Source: Tubulanus polymorphus
Taxonomy: Eukaryota > Nemertea > Palaeonemertea > Tubulaniformes > Tubulanidae
Reading direction: 5' to 3'
Assembly: GCF_964204645.1 (NCBI RefSeq)
Contig: NC_134032.1
Span: forward strand, 8,736,275-8,800,274
Length of the DNA stretch: 64,000 nucleotides
Below the pieces are notes generated by a model. The model had not been told where the DNA came from and searched no databases. It was given only the letters and a program-made list of their open reading frames with translations. Positions 1-11,559 of this stretch are shown here, in pieces (the first letter of the stretch is position 1; each line of letters begins with the position of its first letter). The position numbers were made by a program, and so were the translations under genes.

Positions 1-541
1 TGTTAGGGTTTTAAGGCACAATATAAGTTGATGATGTGATATGGCGATGTTAATTAATGATAATTCCGCAGTGAAGCTAGTGACGAACGGTGCCGATTGA
101 GTGTACAGCTGCCAAAAACACTGAAATGTGCGTGGTTGCGTAACTATTTGCAGTGAATTGCAGACGAAACATGAAGCCTTAACAGCCGTTTAAAAAAAAA
201 TTATACCAATCGCAATTGTAAAATAAAAATGAGATAGAACCTAAGTTAAAATTCTGGCCATTTCTAAAATGTTATTACTAATTTTTAGTCAGTGCCGAAC
301 GTTTAGTTTTCCAACAATAATGAGGGGTGGTAGGTAGTCATACAATTCAAGTCATCATTTATTACACGTTACTTCCGTGTTGTTGAAAATCTCGCGAGTC
401 CTGGACCAAACCCCATTGAACAATGTGATCTGTGTGCTGGCCACAAATGCACACAGATCACACTACACTGCCCATTACACACTCCAGTACCCACAGCTTT
501 CATATATCCATCCAAATATTTAGAGTGTCTTTCTTCCTGGA
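1..541 (+). repeat. Dispersed repeat, copy A (inverted partner at 31697-32204)
   Basis: The stretch matches the reverse complement of 31697-32204 almost base for base, with small indels and substitutions. It begins at the window edge with TGTTAGGGTTTTAAGGCAC, so the true left end may lie outside. Inside, around 423-463, two copies of a GATCTGTGTGC-type arm face each other and could form a hairpin. No coding frame is shared by the two copies, so this looks like a non-autonomous mobile element or an old segmental duplication. The class is not known. Confidence 0.8.
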
Positions 542-852
542 TCAAATCGTCCGATCGGAAGGAGCCGAGTCTGCGTCGACTTTTAATCGGGAACCTTTTC
601 GACATGTGTTTACTTACGACGGCGATGGATTGATCGCATACCGATCATAGGCCGAATCGCGAGGATTAGATTAAGTTCTATTTTCTACGACCCGATAAGA
701 TCGTTGTGGCCAATCAGCGACGAGTTTTGCATCACGTGACTTTTTTTCGTAGTCAACCTGGGCGAACCTCGGTCATCGGAGTTAGTCGACTATCTGTTAC
801 GCATATATAATGATAGCACAAGCTGTATAACCACTGGCTAAGTGAACTAGTT

Positions 853-923
853 CTATTGGTCTACTGGCTAGAATGCTTGCTTTCTACGTACAAGTCCCGG
901 GTTCGATCCCCGGTGAGTGCGCG
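853..923 (+). repeat. tRNA-like SINE head
   Basis: A good B box (GGTTCGATCCC at 900-910) closes a perfect CCGGG/CCCGG T-arm stem. A plausible A-box region (TGGTCTACTGGCTAGAATGC) precedes it. The anticodon stem does not pair, so this is a tRNA-derived SINE or a decayed tRNA copy, not a functional tRNA. Confidence 0.5.
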
Positions 924-1654
924 TTATTTCACTGTCACTTCTCTTACATATAGTCAAACTAAACGAAAGCGAATGTCAGTTAGTCGGAACTATGGTCCGG
1001 AAATGGTCGACCACGGGATTGAGCACGGTCGCTGTAGTTCCGACCCATTTCCAAGATGGCCGACTCTGTGAAATACGTTACGACCGAACTATATGGTGCG
1101 TTCTGTTATTAGTTTTGACCACTAGTCAACTAAGCTACGAAAACCGAAGTCGGCCGAGAGTTCGCTTAAGATCGTGTGACAAACGAGTCGGTCACGTGTT
1201 ACTTCCGCTGTCCTTTTGGCGATCTGATCGGATCATAAGTCAATCTGGGCTTAACTTGACGTTTTATTCCAAATATACAGATATTATGAGCTCGAGTTGG
1301 CCATCGAATAAATACCGTAGTAACAAACGAACAGTTGCAATTATCACCATACGTCAACTATCTACTGGTTAACTAACACTAACCATAATTCATATTCTGG
1401 TTAACCTGTTTATGGGATTGTCATGAGGTTTTATAGATGGATAGTTGCCCCCGTATATGGAAATCAGAGTGCCTGATTTTCCCTAATTCTCCTATGATAT
1501 CCGGAAAAATTGCTTCCCAAACGAGTAAGTTTCTCAAGGACATCATCGAATCGTCCACCATTACTCCGGAAAAGAAAATTTCCGCTAATCATATTACTCC
1601 AATAGGCACTCCAAAAGATACTCTTAATGAATTCTTTTTTTTTAAATTTTGAAA

Positions 1655-1830
1655 TAGGGATTGACCCTGTCATTTATTTGATTGGTAGATTTCGTTTGAT
1701 TTTTTTTATTTGGTGTCCCTTACAAACCTACCACACCTGCTGGGAGCGAAACCGAGGGTTTGATTATGAAATCGGAAATCGAAGTACAGATACAGTTGTG
1801 CGATCGGCGTTCGATTTAACGGAATTTTTT
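1655..1830 (-). repeat. SINE-like element, family with copies near 41.8, 42.7 and 50.6 kb
   Basis: The core reads TTGGTGTCCCTTACAAACC, then CCACACCTGCTGGGAGCGAAAC. Very similar cores occur at 41795-41900, 42664-42800 and 50605-50790. On the minus strand the conserved end reads as a B-box-like GTTTCGATCCC in the other copies, which suggests a tRNA-derived SINE pointing left. Flanks differ between copies, as expected for dispersed insertions. Confidence 0.5.
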
Positions 1831-2379
1831 GCTAGAATATGAATTCTTTTTTAACGTCATCGGTTTTTGAGGACGGCCATATTTTTTCCTGGAAAAAATG
1901 TATCTCATAGAATATCGCAACGGACTCCGGAATCCCCGGTGAAAATACAGAACCCGGAGCATTCCCATAGTGACGGTACGCGGCAACTATCAAACTGGCT
2001 TCGTACCGAATGTAACGCAGATACATATATACCAAATTGTATGATCTGTTTTTAAACGGCTGGATAGAGTAAGAATGCGCAGACGATGTCCAACAATTAT
2101 TTTGATTGAGGGATTTAGCGTCGGGAATGCGCGGTTTGCTAATTGTCTGTCTAGCGCTATAACAGTAACAACGATCGAGTATAGATCAAATGACTTCAGC
2201 GCACGTATGTGAACTATGCGTATATAAGCCGCGGATTTGCTGGCGATGCCCGGTTGTAAATTCTGCCGAGCCATTAGCGACAAAACCATATAAAATATAC
2301 ATATTCCAGGGGAAATGCGCGCGATAAAACGTACGATAAACAAATAGACGGTTATTCCGGAAAAAAAGACCGTGGCACA

Positions 2380-2660
2380 ACCGGATAATATGGCTGCCTT
2401 CACGAATTCGACTATGACATCACCAGATCGCTCCTAATGACCCTCGCAGAGGAGATGTCTCCTTTCGTTTGAATTTTCCAACAACAGCATAAGATAATCC
2501 CGATAGACGCTTCCCGAAAACTCCCCAGTTATCACGCATGTAGATAATTGCAGAAAATATAGCTGCTCTCACAAATCCACCTATGAAATCATCAAATTAC
2601 CGCTTTTTTCACTATGAATACTAAGATATGACTGCCTACATAAATTCCATATGTGACATT
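2380..2660 (+). repeat. TGAYRTCA-core dispersed repeat, small cluster
   Basis: Two or three degenerate units follow the plan ATGGCTGCCTTCA, then AATCCxCCTATGACATCA, then TCAAATTACC. Larger clusters of the same family lie at 4150-4450, 8225-8720 and 13960-14480. Confidence 0.6.
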
Positions 2661-2859
2661 ATCAAATTGCTCAGCACCTTCAAGAAAAATAGCTTTCTTC
2701 ACGAAGCAATGGACTCTAAAACGAAAAAGTGCATGATAAATCTCACGAAGGCGGCCATGGACATAACTAACAGCCTAACATATTTTTCTCTAGCACAAAG
2801 AATATCGTTAGAAATATTTCCAGATAGAAAAAAATGTTTTAATATTAATTTCTCTTTAC

Positions 2860-3036
2860 CTTTACGGCGACGTGGGTTTCAAATAAAGTTTCATCGGCGA
2901 ACGAATTGTTTTTATTGTTCGCCATGACTACGTCGTGAAGCGAAGTCATAGCTTGAATACGACACATGGGCATTTGTACACCGCCCCCTGACGCGGCGGC
3001 AGCCGATCGGACTTTCTGCACCAGACGACCAGCCAT
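2860..3036 (-). CDS. Probable first coding exon of a leftward gene of unknown product
   Basis: Reading leftward from ATG at 3036 gives 59 codons that end exactly at a strong splice donor (AAAG|GTAAAG, intron starting at 2859). The exon is in phase 0. The start has a favourable context (AAAACATGG). The peptide begins MAGRLVQKVRSAAAASGGG and ends with FETHVAVK. The Arg/Lys- and Ala-rich start lacking acidic residues would suit a mitochondrial targeting sequence, but that is inference. No domain was recognised. The next exon could not be found between here and position 1, so the gene probably continues off the left edge. A 5' UTR may extend above 3036. Confidence 0.45.
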
Positions 3037-4139
3037 GTTTTACGATTATCCGCTTCAGTTCGAGATAATCGTTAAACTCGATATTTTGAGAATATAAAGC
3101 TTCTCAAAGCAGTTAACGTCCGATACTTAACGCTAGGAGGACCGAAGACTTTCACCGGCCTTGACCCATTTAATCCGTTAAAACGTATATGTAATTATTT
3201 CCGCGATTGAAAGTAACCAATTTCCGCACGTTTTCTTTGAGTTCTCAACGATTTATCTGTCGATTAGAATCCATCGAATTTCGTTTCGTTTCTGTCATCC
3301 TGAACGCGAACTGTATTTTACGATGTGAATATACGTACTGTATTAGGTTCAAGAAATTGATCGAATATAGGGGCGGCTCCGTTGCGAATATCATAAAAAA
3401 GTTACGGCATTCGCCAGAACCATCCCGTATATGTCTTTTCATTCTCATGACCCAAACTACCATAGTAACAATGATAATCCATAATAGAGGTATGGTCACT
3501 AAAACAACCTACGACTTGTCCGTCGCCTTTTGAAGATTATGACCAGGCAAGTGAGGATTTACTCGGCGCGGTAGGTCCTAATGTCGAGCACGCCATCTGG
3601 TGGCATGACTGGTTTTACTATTGATTCTTAACGTGTGAGGTAAACCCGGGGATCGATAATGCCGGCCGGCTGGTATCTCTAGAGTCAAAATTGATTAAAA
3701 GCCAAGGCAAACATAACTCGGAGACCATATTGAGCAAATATCAGATTCTCTGAGAGACGGGAGTCGCTGGGGGTTGTAAATTAATACGCTTCTTGGATTA
3801 TATTGATAAAATCGAGAAAGGGAACGGTATCGAAGAGTCTCATATTTACTCGATAAAATTACATACAAACGCACACACACACACAACAGCCTGGTACTGC
3901 GATGCACGCGATAGAGGGTAAACAAAACCGCTCTTAGTAATTACTCGCTCGCCGCAGCCTCCTCTCTATCTCCCTATCCACGTACTGTAGAGATAGATTA
4001 ACGGCAGCAGAACTAGATTACTTTATTACTGTCAATATATAAATATGATTATTATTACATTTTCTGGGCTTGTGGTGCAATAATCACGCGCGTGGTCTAT
4101 ATATAATCAGTCAACAGGGGAAAATACGTAGACTATAGA
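3037..4139. other. Intergenic, no gene seen
   Basis: Holds the presumed upstream region of the 2860-3036 exon, a short CA microsatellite near 3870-3885 and unremarkable sequence. A hydrophobic minus-strand frame at 3245-3499 has no splice sites or conserved motif that would make it a gene. Confidence 0.4.
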
Positions 4140-4450
4140 TACAGAACCTCCCGGCAAAGATGGCTGCCTTCTTAAATCCCATCATCAAATTACCCCCTGG
4201 TTCTACCAGAACATGTAGTTGCCCTCGAAAACCCCTGATGACATCATCACAGGAAATAAGACAGCATCCATGAATCCCCCAATGACACGATCAAATTACC
4301 CATATAGACACCCCCCTCCGAGAAAAAAATCGATGGTCGCCTCCATCATTTTCTTTATAACATCATCATAGAATTACTGCTTAAAAAAGTTCTCAGAGAG
4401 GCTGTCTCCATAAATCCCCCGATATCATCTAGAATTACCCTTTTAGACAT
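4140..4450 (+). repeat. TGAYRTCA-core dispersed repeat, tandem cluster
   Basis: Four to five degenerate units of about 60-75 bp repeat the order GATGGCTGCCT, AAATCCC, ATGACATCATCA, AATTACCC. Units differ by substitutions and small indels, so this is an old cluster. No coding potential. Confidence 0.65.
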
Positions 4451-5041
4451 AACGAGATTTTATTGTCGGGCATTCTATGATTCTATGATTTGCTGAGTAG
4501 GTGGCGTAGTTTATTGCGGTTTCTAAAAGTGAGTATGGATTTCATGATGTGTTAGCGAAGAGAGTAATCTTTCCTAGAAAGAGCCTAGTTAGTGATGGTA
4601 TTTATGGAGATGGCCACGATAAATGTTCTCTGTAATCAGGGAGTCAATATTAGGTCTTCAATGCGGTCCATTTTGTCAACCAATCACTGTGGAATGGTTT
4701 TATAGAGACATAGCGCTGTCACTATCTCCGAATTAGGAATAATGTTAATGTCCACTTTTACAGAAAATGCGCTTTGATGAAAGCAACTCGCTCAATGCCA
4801 CGAGTGAGAAAACTGTTGGGGTGGTTAGGCATCTCTAGAGTGAGTGACAATTTCGTTGTGGATCGAACTAGGACTAGCTTATAGTCCATGATTAAACCTG
4901 ATGCAGCTATCAATCACAAGTCTAAACCCTGCTGCTACCCCTCAAATTACACACACACCTGACGCTGAACCAACACACATTCGAAAGATGATCATCCCGG
5001 GTGGTTAGTTAGGACCTCAGCTTGCAAATGAACTAAAAACA
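4451..5041. other. Intergenic, no feature seen
   Basis: No coding frame, RNA gene or clear repeat is supported here. Confidence 0.4.
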
Positions 5042-5412
5042 GCAACAGACATTCGACATTTTATCAGCACGCCACTTTCGAGTGAGATTGTCCACATTCA
5101 CATGCGTTCATGCAGAAGTTCACATGAGACATTTTTGATTGAAAATGAACAACAAACGCCAGCCATTAAGCATTTTATCAGCACACTTTCAAATGAGATG
5201 ATTGTCCATACTTAATATGTGTTCAGGACTTCACCTGAGACATTTTCAAATGAAAATGAACTACAAAAAACATACATCAGGCATTATATCAGCGCACTTT
5301 CAAATGAGATCGTCCACACTTAAATTCACCCGAGACGTTTTTGATTGAAATGATTTACAAACAACAGACATTAGCCTCTGCACACTTGCATACACTGATC
5401 GTCCACACTCTA
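5042..5412 (+). repeat. Tandem repeat, about 3.5 diverged units of 95-117 bp
   Basis: Successive units share ordered blocks: CATTTTATCAGCAC, CTTTCAAATGAGAT, GTCCACA, then GAGACATTTTTGATTGAAA. The last unit is truncated. Units shorten from left to right. Confidence 0.7.
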
Positions 5413-7150
5413 TTAAGTGGATGGCCGCGGATTGATTTTACATTTCATCGATTATGAAATACCTTTATCGATAAGCATCTTTTATCTCCACGGTTTATCA
5501 TTGTTGTCACTATGGTAGTTAATTCAATCGATTGACCGCTTAACTTTCCACGCACGCGCAAAAATGGCCTTCTCCAAAATCTCCCTACCACGTCATCCTA
5601 ATCACGTGGGCCACAAATGTAAGTATGGTAATGTTTACCGGAAGTATGTAGAAGACGAATAATGAAGTTGATTTAGATGACGTCATAGGGGGATTTCCGA
5701 GAGACTCCTTTTATGGATGGAACGGTTGTAGAAAAGGCGGATCTGTGGATAACGAAGGCTGCCTTCCCATTGTTGTTGCCATTTATGACAGATGTCATCA
5801 ATAGCTGCACATGTGACACTCGGGAATTGCATCTTTTCGGAGGCATTCCTTCCAAGATTTTTAACGCCGAAGAAGAGCACTTTTCTCTTATGTCCACAGA
5901 TACGCCCCTACACTTCTACCCTACACCTACCCGACTAAACGTTCATTTCCGTCTAATTCGTCGTCGTATCGAGAACGATCAAATAAACACTCGCTCTCGA
6001 GCGCGATTGGAATCAGTCGCGCTGAATTCCCGGCAAATATCTCACTTATTCGGAGTATGACGACAGAACGACGATCGCGCGTTCACGGGTCCGATACGAA
6101 TCCTTTTCAGACGAATATCCGAATATCTCGCAAATAAATTACGAGCCGCGAGAGATGTGAAAATATCCGTCGAGTTTAACCGTCGATTTTATCCGTTTCG
6201 ACCGTCCGAGTTCAGCCTTGAGAGCGAGATAACAGTTCAACAATCTCCAGCGTCAGATTACCCGATTTAGTAGAAATGAGTTAATTATCAATAACTTTGA
6301 GTCGAATCTAACTGAAAATGTTTTAACATGCTCCTAACGGTAATGCGTAAATGATGAAAATTTACTCATATGAGAGAATTTTCAATTACATTGACTTCAG
6401 TCAAGTATAATTCAAAAACTGCGCGAAAGAGACTGTTTTAATTCAGCTCTATACGGAGCAGACTCCTCTCGGCCCTTCTTCCCTGGGCCGGGCGGTTGTT
6501 GATAAGAAATACGTTTTGTATATAAAATAGCTCCCGACCCGCAACTATCGAAAATGAACTTGTTAGATTTAACTCACTCAACGCAGCAACTGCGGCGGCG
6601 AAACTGAATAGATCCCGACAGGCTGTAAGTCGTAGTAGGTTCCTGTTAGGCTGTATCCAGGCTGCTTCCGCGCTCACTCTCTGTAGCAGACGCGAAATGA
6701 TGAAAGGGGTCTCTGACGACCTGTTGTGCGGCAGTGGCCGGCGCTTTCATAAGCGTTAATCAGCGTATAACTGCAGCCGTGGCGCGCGCGTTAGCTCCAA
6801 GCGTTGAAAGATCTCCTCTCTCCACCCTCTTTCACGCTCTCTCCTCAGCAACCAGACCGGCGGATAGAAATGTCGACGACAGCTTACTCGAGAGAGTAGT
6901 TAATCGGCTTACCCACTGCTGCTGCTGCTGCGGCGGCGCAAAACTACGCCAGGAGTTACCTACTTAATCCGATTCGGAATGAGCTAATTACATCGTACGT
7001 CGCGGCGGGTTTTTGTCAGCTCCGGTTCTTCGTTTTTTCACGCTTAATACCTCGATAAGAATTGGCTTTCGATCTTAAATTTGAGCTTAATTAATTAGAC
7101 TTGGTACTGAAATAAGACGAGTCTTAACGGCTGGTTTTAAGGCTAGGCTG
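5413..7150. other. Intergenic with a CpG-rich patch at 6480-6960
   Basis: One TGACGTCA repeat copy lies at 5660-5700. The 6480-6960 patch is richer in CG dinucleotides than its surroundings and has a CTG/CGG-type triplet run near 6917-6938. It could be a promoter or 5' exon of an unseen gene, but no splice-bounded frame was found. Confidence 0.35.
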
Positions 7151-7760
7151 GTTACAGGCTTGTCGGATTTGGAGGCTCAGTTAGGTCTTTGGGACAAGCG
7201 CCCCACAAAGTGGTGACAAAAGCGAACCCAAGGGTTTGAATCGGTGAACGGGTCTTGGGTATATCCAATCAACGGCAAAAGCGTCCCCTAGTGACGGAAA
7301 TGGGCGTAAGCTTTTGAAAAACTCCCCATCGTAACAGTGGTGACGCCTAGCGACGAAAATCGACAGGTTTTTTGTGAACCTGATCACAGTAGTAGCGACC
7401 CCTAGTGACTAGAACAGATAAATGGACTCTGATGGCAGTCATGGAGCAGCGACTTCTAGTGGCTAGAATAGACATAATGGGATGCTGGTTAATCGCCTTG
7501 TAGAGTCGGTGCCCCCTATTGACCAGAGCGTTGTTGTTAACCCCCATACAGTATATTTGTTAATTTCCCCTATAAAGGTAGCGACCCCTAGTGACTGGAA
7601 CAGATATGCAGATCCTCGATCCTCATAACAGTCGTGGGGTGACCCCTAGTGGCTAGAGCAGACACAATTGGATGCTGATTAATCTTTTAACCTCTAACAG
7701 TAAGCTATTTGTTAACTTTCCTTATAACACTAGTGATCTAGTGACGAGAACAGACTCGAA
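7150..7760 (+). repeat. Diverged tandem repeat with GCGACCCCTAGTGACTAGAA core
   Basis: The phrase TAGCGACCCCTAGTGACTAGAACAGA recurs in degenerate form near 7330, 7390, 7450, 7510, 7580 and 7640. Spacing is about 60-70 bp. Old minisatellite or ancient tandem element. Confidence 0.55.
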
Positions 7761-8224
7761 ATATCTGCTTGCAGATAGTTCTACAAGAGCGACACCTAGA
7801 GAGCAAACAAATGCAATTTCTGACTTATTTTCTTACAGACAAAACGGCTCTAGCGAAGAAAACCACGAATCCTTTTCGGTGAACTATCAGAAGTACTATG
7901 GATTTTCGTATGTAGTGGTTAATGGGTGCTTTATGTGCGCGGCAACGGCGGCGGCGAGCTTAGCGTTAATGTACCCCCTAGAGTTAGAGAAAAAACACCG
8001 CGCCGAGTTAATAAACCGATAAACAGTGACCGCTGACGGGCTCTACGTGACCAGAATTAACCATCCGAGTGCGAACTCACTCGCCGCAGCTAGAGCCAGC
8101 ATCCCCGTAGCGTAATATCCGCTTAGTGTGATTTGATATCTTCGAACGATGGAAAACCCGATACGAAATACTCGTTTTTAGTCCGTTTTTAATGCGCGTC
8201 GTTCTTTTGTGCCAGACAGGAGTG

Positions 8225-8720
8225 AAATACATGAAATCTCGACATGATGTCACCATCAAAATAGCTTCTCCAGTAAAGATGGAGGCCTTATTAAGTGCCC
8301 CAAATGACATCATCAAATAATCCCTGTAGATCGGACTCTTCCGAAGAGGCGACCGACCCCTACATGAATCCCCTATGACGTCATAAAATTCCAGGAATCA
8401 TACGTTTCTCCATAATTCCCTAACATGACCACCCAGTTCTATTGATCGTCTATTTTTAGTCTATTTCAGTGCGCATGCATACACGTGGTTGCCTTCTTAA
8501 ATCACCCTTTGACGTAATTAAATTACCCCTGTTGGACACTTCCATAGAAGATATCGAATCCACCGATGCACCTATGACATCACCAAACTGCAGAAACGAT
8601 AAACTTCCCCATTCATCCCTCAGTATAAGATCATATAAACCAAATACGTACTAGACACTTTTAGAAAGATATTCGTTTTCAGTAATCACCCTTTGACATC
8701 ATCATTACCCTTCCATAAAG
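8225..8720 (+). repeat. TGAYRTCA-core dispersed repeat, cluster
   Basis: Units near 8240, 8300, 8350, 8500, 8570 and 8690 carry ATGACRTCAT preceded by AATCxCCxxx and followed by CAAATTACCC-like sequence. One exact TGACGTCA lies at 8376-8383. Confidence 0.6.
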
Positions 8721-10690
8721 CTACATACTTGGCTGGCTATAGAAATCCACAACATTTCCAACACATACAAATAGCATAACATTTAACGAAATCCGAACAC
8801 ATTTTACTCATTCCTGTTAGCTGCGGCATGCGAGGTCGACACCAACTCCGGCAAGCGACTTCCATAAAACCATAGTTAAAGAAAAGTATAAGAGTATACG
8901 ATTAAACCTACCTCGTTCGAAATCGACTCGGTCGAAGCGGAACTTCTTAATTTCTTCGACATTTTTGATTGAAATCCTCGACCGTACGTATACTAATTGG
9001 AAACAAATTCTCCAGATATATCGCGGGAAGTTCCCGGAACGAGCGAGATTTGGTATCGTGTATACTCCTATTACCGGAATTTCAAACAACAGTAGAACAT
9101 GTTCTCGATCACTTCTGCGCCGAACGCAGACGGTTTTTCAATCAGCCAGTTCCGCGATGAAATAAAAGTTCTCTTTATCGCGTTCCTTTCGCGTTCCTAG
9201 TCTAAAAAGTCCTATCGTTTCTACGCTCTATTATAGGTGGCTCCTGGTTTCAATGGACACGGGGTAATTTTCCGAAAATTCGATACTCCGTTTGACCTAA
9301 ATTATCGCTCGACTTCGGTTTCCGATGCTCGAAAATGTCAATTCTAGGATGCATAATTCTAGGGCAAGAACAGAAGGTGCTGACATTGATTTGATTGGAC
9401 GACGAGGTTAAAAAAACTTCGCTATGAATTATTTTTTTGAATATCGCAACGTTAAGCTTTGTTTAGAATCTGAATTAATTTTTGGTTTTCAACTATGACC
9501 ATTATTGCCGAATGATAACTTTTTTGATTTGACTGAAATTTAGTGTAAAATCATAAAGTCGAGAAAACGAATGCGACAGAAAATGGTGTAGCATTTCTCT
9601 ATATTAAGAGACAGCTCCGAGACCTGTAGGAAATACCCGCAACAGGACAAGATCGACGTAGAAAATCCGATAAATCGGGTAAAATCTAGGATTTGTGAGG
9701 ATTCGTCCGTAGCCGGTTAGGACTTGCCCTTGGGACTCTATTCGGCCATTCTCACTTACCGGGGCTCGGGTGCCTTACAAAAAAACGCAAAGGCAACCAC
9801 AATTTGGCAAGCGAGAATATGAACACAGTCGGCCGTATTTTGCGGTAGCGTCGTCGATTCACACTCTCTTCCAAAGCACATGGCTGTAGGACGACCACGC
9901 AGATTTTCACTCGCGGTGGGATAAGGGTACATTTCAATATTCTAGAAAGAACCTCATCAACCGTGTTTGAACGAAACATCGCATGAGCCTCGAGGTTTCG
10001 GTGACATTTCACTGATCCTCTCTGTTTACGTTCGTTTGCGCGCCTGATTCGATGATGTATCGCGCGACATATCGAAATCCAATTCTTCGACAGACGGGAA
10101 ACTATGCGAGTCGAAAATGACGTTAGGATTTGACGCATAAAACGACCTCAAAAGCGTATCGGTCTCGAAGGGGTCGCGGTTTATCGGAAATCACGACAGC
10201 CGGAGTAGATATCGGCGTCAAGAGCTGAAAGCCGCCAGCCTTCAAAAACCGCAGACGCGCTAATGGTCTTAATGTCGCGGAATGGATTCCACTTTTGGCG
10301 AGTAAGCTATAGGATGCAATGGGATACCGGCAACGCTACAGTGGCAAGCGAGGATTCGGTGATTATCCGCTACGATCGCTAGTGGCACTCGCGTTTCAAT
10401 TTCCTTCTACATCTCAATTAAATTCGAACCGACTTTCTCATCAGTAAACTAGAAACGTAATTGGAAATCCACTATCCTGTCGCAATGGAGGAATGTGACC
10501 ATCCATCAACAGGACATCCATTGCAAAAACAAGCTCGGCACCAGAACTAACAGAAATCTTGTTAGTTCACGCTTTATCAGTTTTAGAACGATTCGTGAAC
10601 CAATCAGTGACTTTTACTCAAAGCGTGAAGTGCTCTTCGTTGTCATTGGCCAGCAAATTCCAAATTCCCAGCAAGACCAATCATAGTCCC
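8721..10690. other. Intergenic, possible unsupported leftward exon near 9760
   Basis: A minus-strand frame from ATG at 10138 runs 126 codons to a strong donor (CCCCG|GTAAGTGAG, last exon base 9760). The peptide looks compositionally random and has no domain, so it is not called as a gene. The 9750-10300 stretch is moderately CpG-rich. Confidence 0.3.
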
Positions 10691-10905
10691 ACTGTAAACT
10701 AGCTCCACCTGGTGGACGTTACTTTTCACAAGCGAAGTTCAATATTGACCCAGTAGTTGATGCCCCGCTGCACACTAGCATACCTGGTGGATCACCATTT
10801 GCCTTGCTAGGTGGAATGCGCTAACCACAGTGGGTAGTTGATGCACTCAACAAACACACTGGCGCACCTGGTGGATCCTCACTTGCCACAGATTTACTTT
10901 TTAGT
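10690..10905 (+). repeat. CACCTGGTGGATCC dispersed repeat, two to three units
   Basis: Units share GCACACTAGCxxACCTGGTGG, then ATCCTCACTTGCCACAG. Single copies occur at about 20505-20570, 24005-24080 and 34685-34730 with the same layout. Confidence 0.65.
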
Positions 10906-10929
10906 CAAAGGCTTGGGGAAGGTTAAATA

Positions 10930-11185
10930 AAAATCCCCAGGCTTAGCTTTGCCCGGCTCCTAGTACCCCCAAAGGCACCCTGCTACCGGGACCAAGAGCT
11001 GGGTGGGCAGACTAGGCTCATGGCCTCGATAGGCAACCCGTCTAAGAGACGGGCAACTCTGATTCCGAACCCGGGCGTTTGGAGCTCGAAGCCTTGTTAG
11101 GCAGTACATCTAGGAGACGAACACTCCAGATTCGTGCTCGCCACAGCCGTCTTAATCCACTAAACCACCGTGGCTGTGTAGAGTG
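10930..11185 (-). repeat. tRNA-derived SINE, leftward
   Basis: On the minus strand the sequence starts near 11180 with an A-box-like GGTGGTTTAGTGGATTAAGA, has a B-box-like GGGTTCGGAATC near 11060, and continues into a body ending near 10930 in an A/T-rich tail. The gap between boxes is longer than in a tRNA, typical of a SINE with an insert or a decayed anticodon region. Confidence 0.55.
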
Positions 11186-11480
11186 GGGCCTGGTTGGCGC
11201 GCACTGGGTCTTCTTCACTGATTCTCGGATCTTCGGCATCATCCCTCGGCAGGGATTCGAACCCGATGGCATTGCTACACTCAGCCACGGCGCGAAACCC
11301 TGCCACACATAGACCAGATGCGCAGGCACTTGCGCAGTTTTGCCGCACGAAAACTTTGCGGCACCAATCAGATTGCTCGTTGTATCATCGCTGAGGTAAG
11401 TTTCACGGAAGAGCTATAAATGGGAAAACCTGGGCTAAATTAAAATGGGATATCTGATACCGGAAATGACATATGTAGCT
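11186..11480 (-). repeat. tRNA-derived SINE, leftward (same family as 28205-28445)
   Basis: The minus strand carries GCCGTGGCTGAGTG (A box) followed within about 20 bp by GGGTTCGAATCCCTGCCG (B box). The close spacing means the anticodon arm has been lost. The flanking body (GCGCAGxxxTTGCCGC, CAATCAGATTGC, GAGGTAAGTTTCAC) is shared with 28213-28445. A further B-box head in the + orientation lies at 11500-11545. Confidence 0.6.
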
Positions 11481-11559
11481 GTGCACTCGGTCTTTTAGTG
11501 TGGCAATCTCGATACCATCAGGTTCGAATCCCTGCCGGGGGAGGATGCCGATCCTCGGA

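Larger units (their letters stand above)
542..2859. other. Repeat-rich intergenic stretch
   Basis: No supported gene. It holds a tRNA-like SINE head (853-923), a dispersed repeat at about 960-1160 that shares the phrase CCAAGATGGCC and an ACGAAAACCGAAGT end with 38940-39005, a SINE-like copy at 1655-1830, and copies of the TGAYRTCA-core repeat at 2385-2440 and 2540-2660. A reading frame at 1437-1652 (+) has no splice or domain support. Confidence 0.5.

Noticed and set aside
1990-3499. Minus-strand hydrophobic frames (1990-2403 with IVVTVIALDR, and 3245-3499) that suggest GPCR helices
   Set aside because: Only one loosely TM3-like phrase was seen. The helices do not follow in receptor order, and part of the first frame is the TGAYRTCA-core repeat.
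9760-10138. Minus-strand 126-codon frame ending at a perfect GTAAGTGAG donor
   Set aside because: The donor is good but the peptide lacks any recognisable pattern and no partner exon with matching phase was found.
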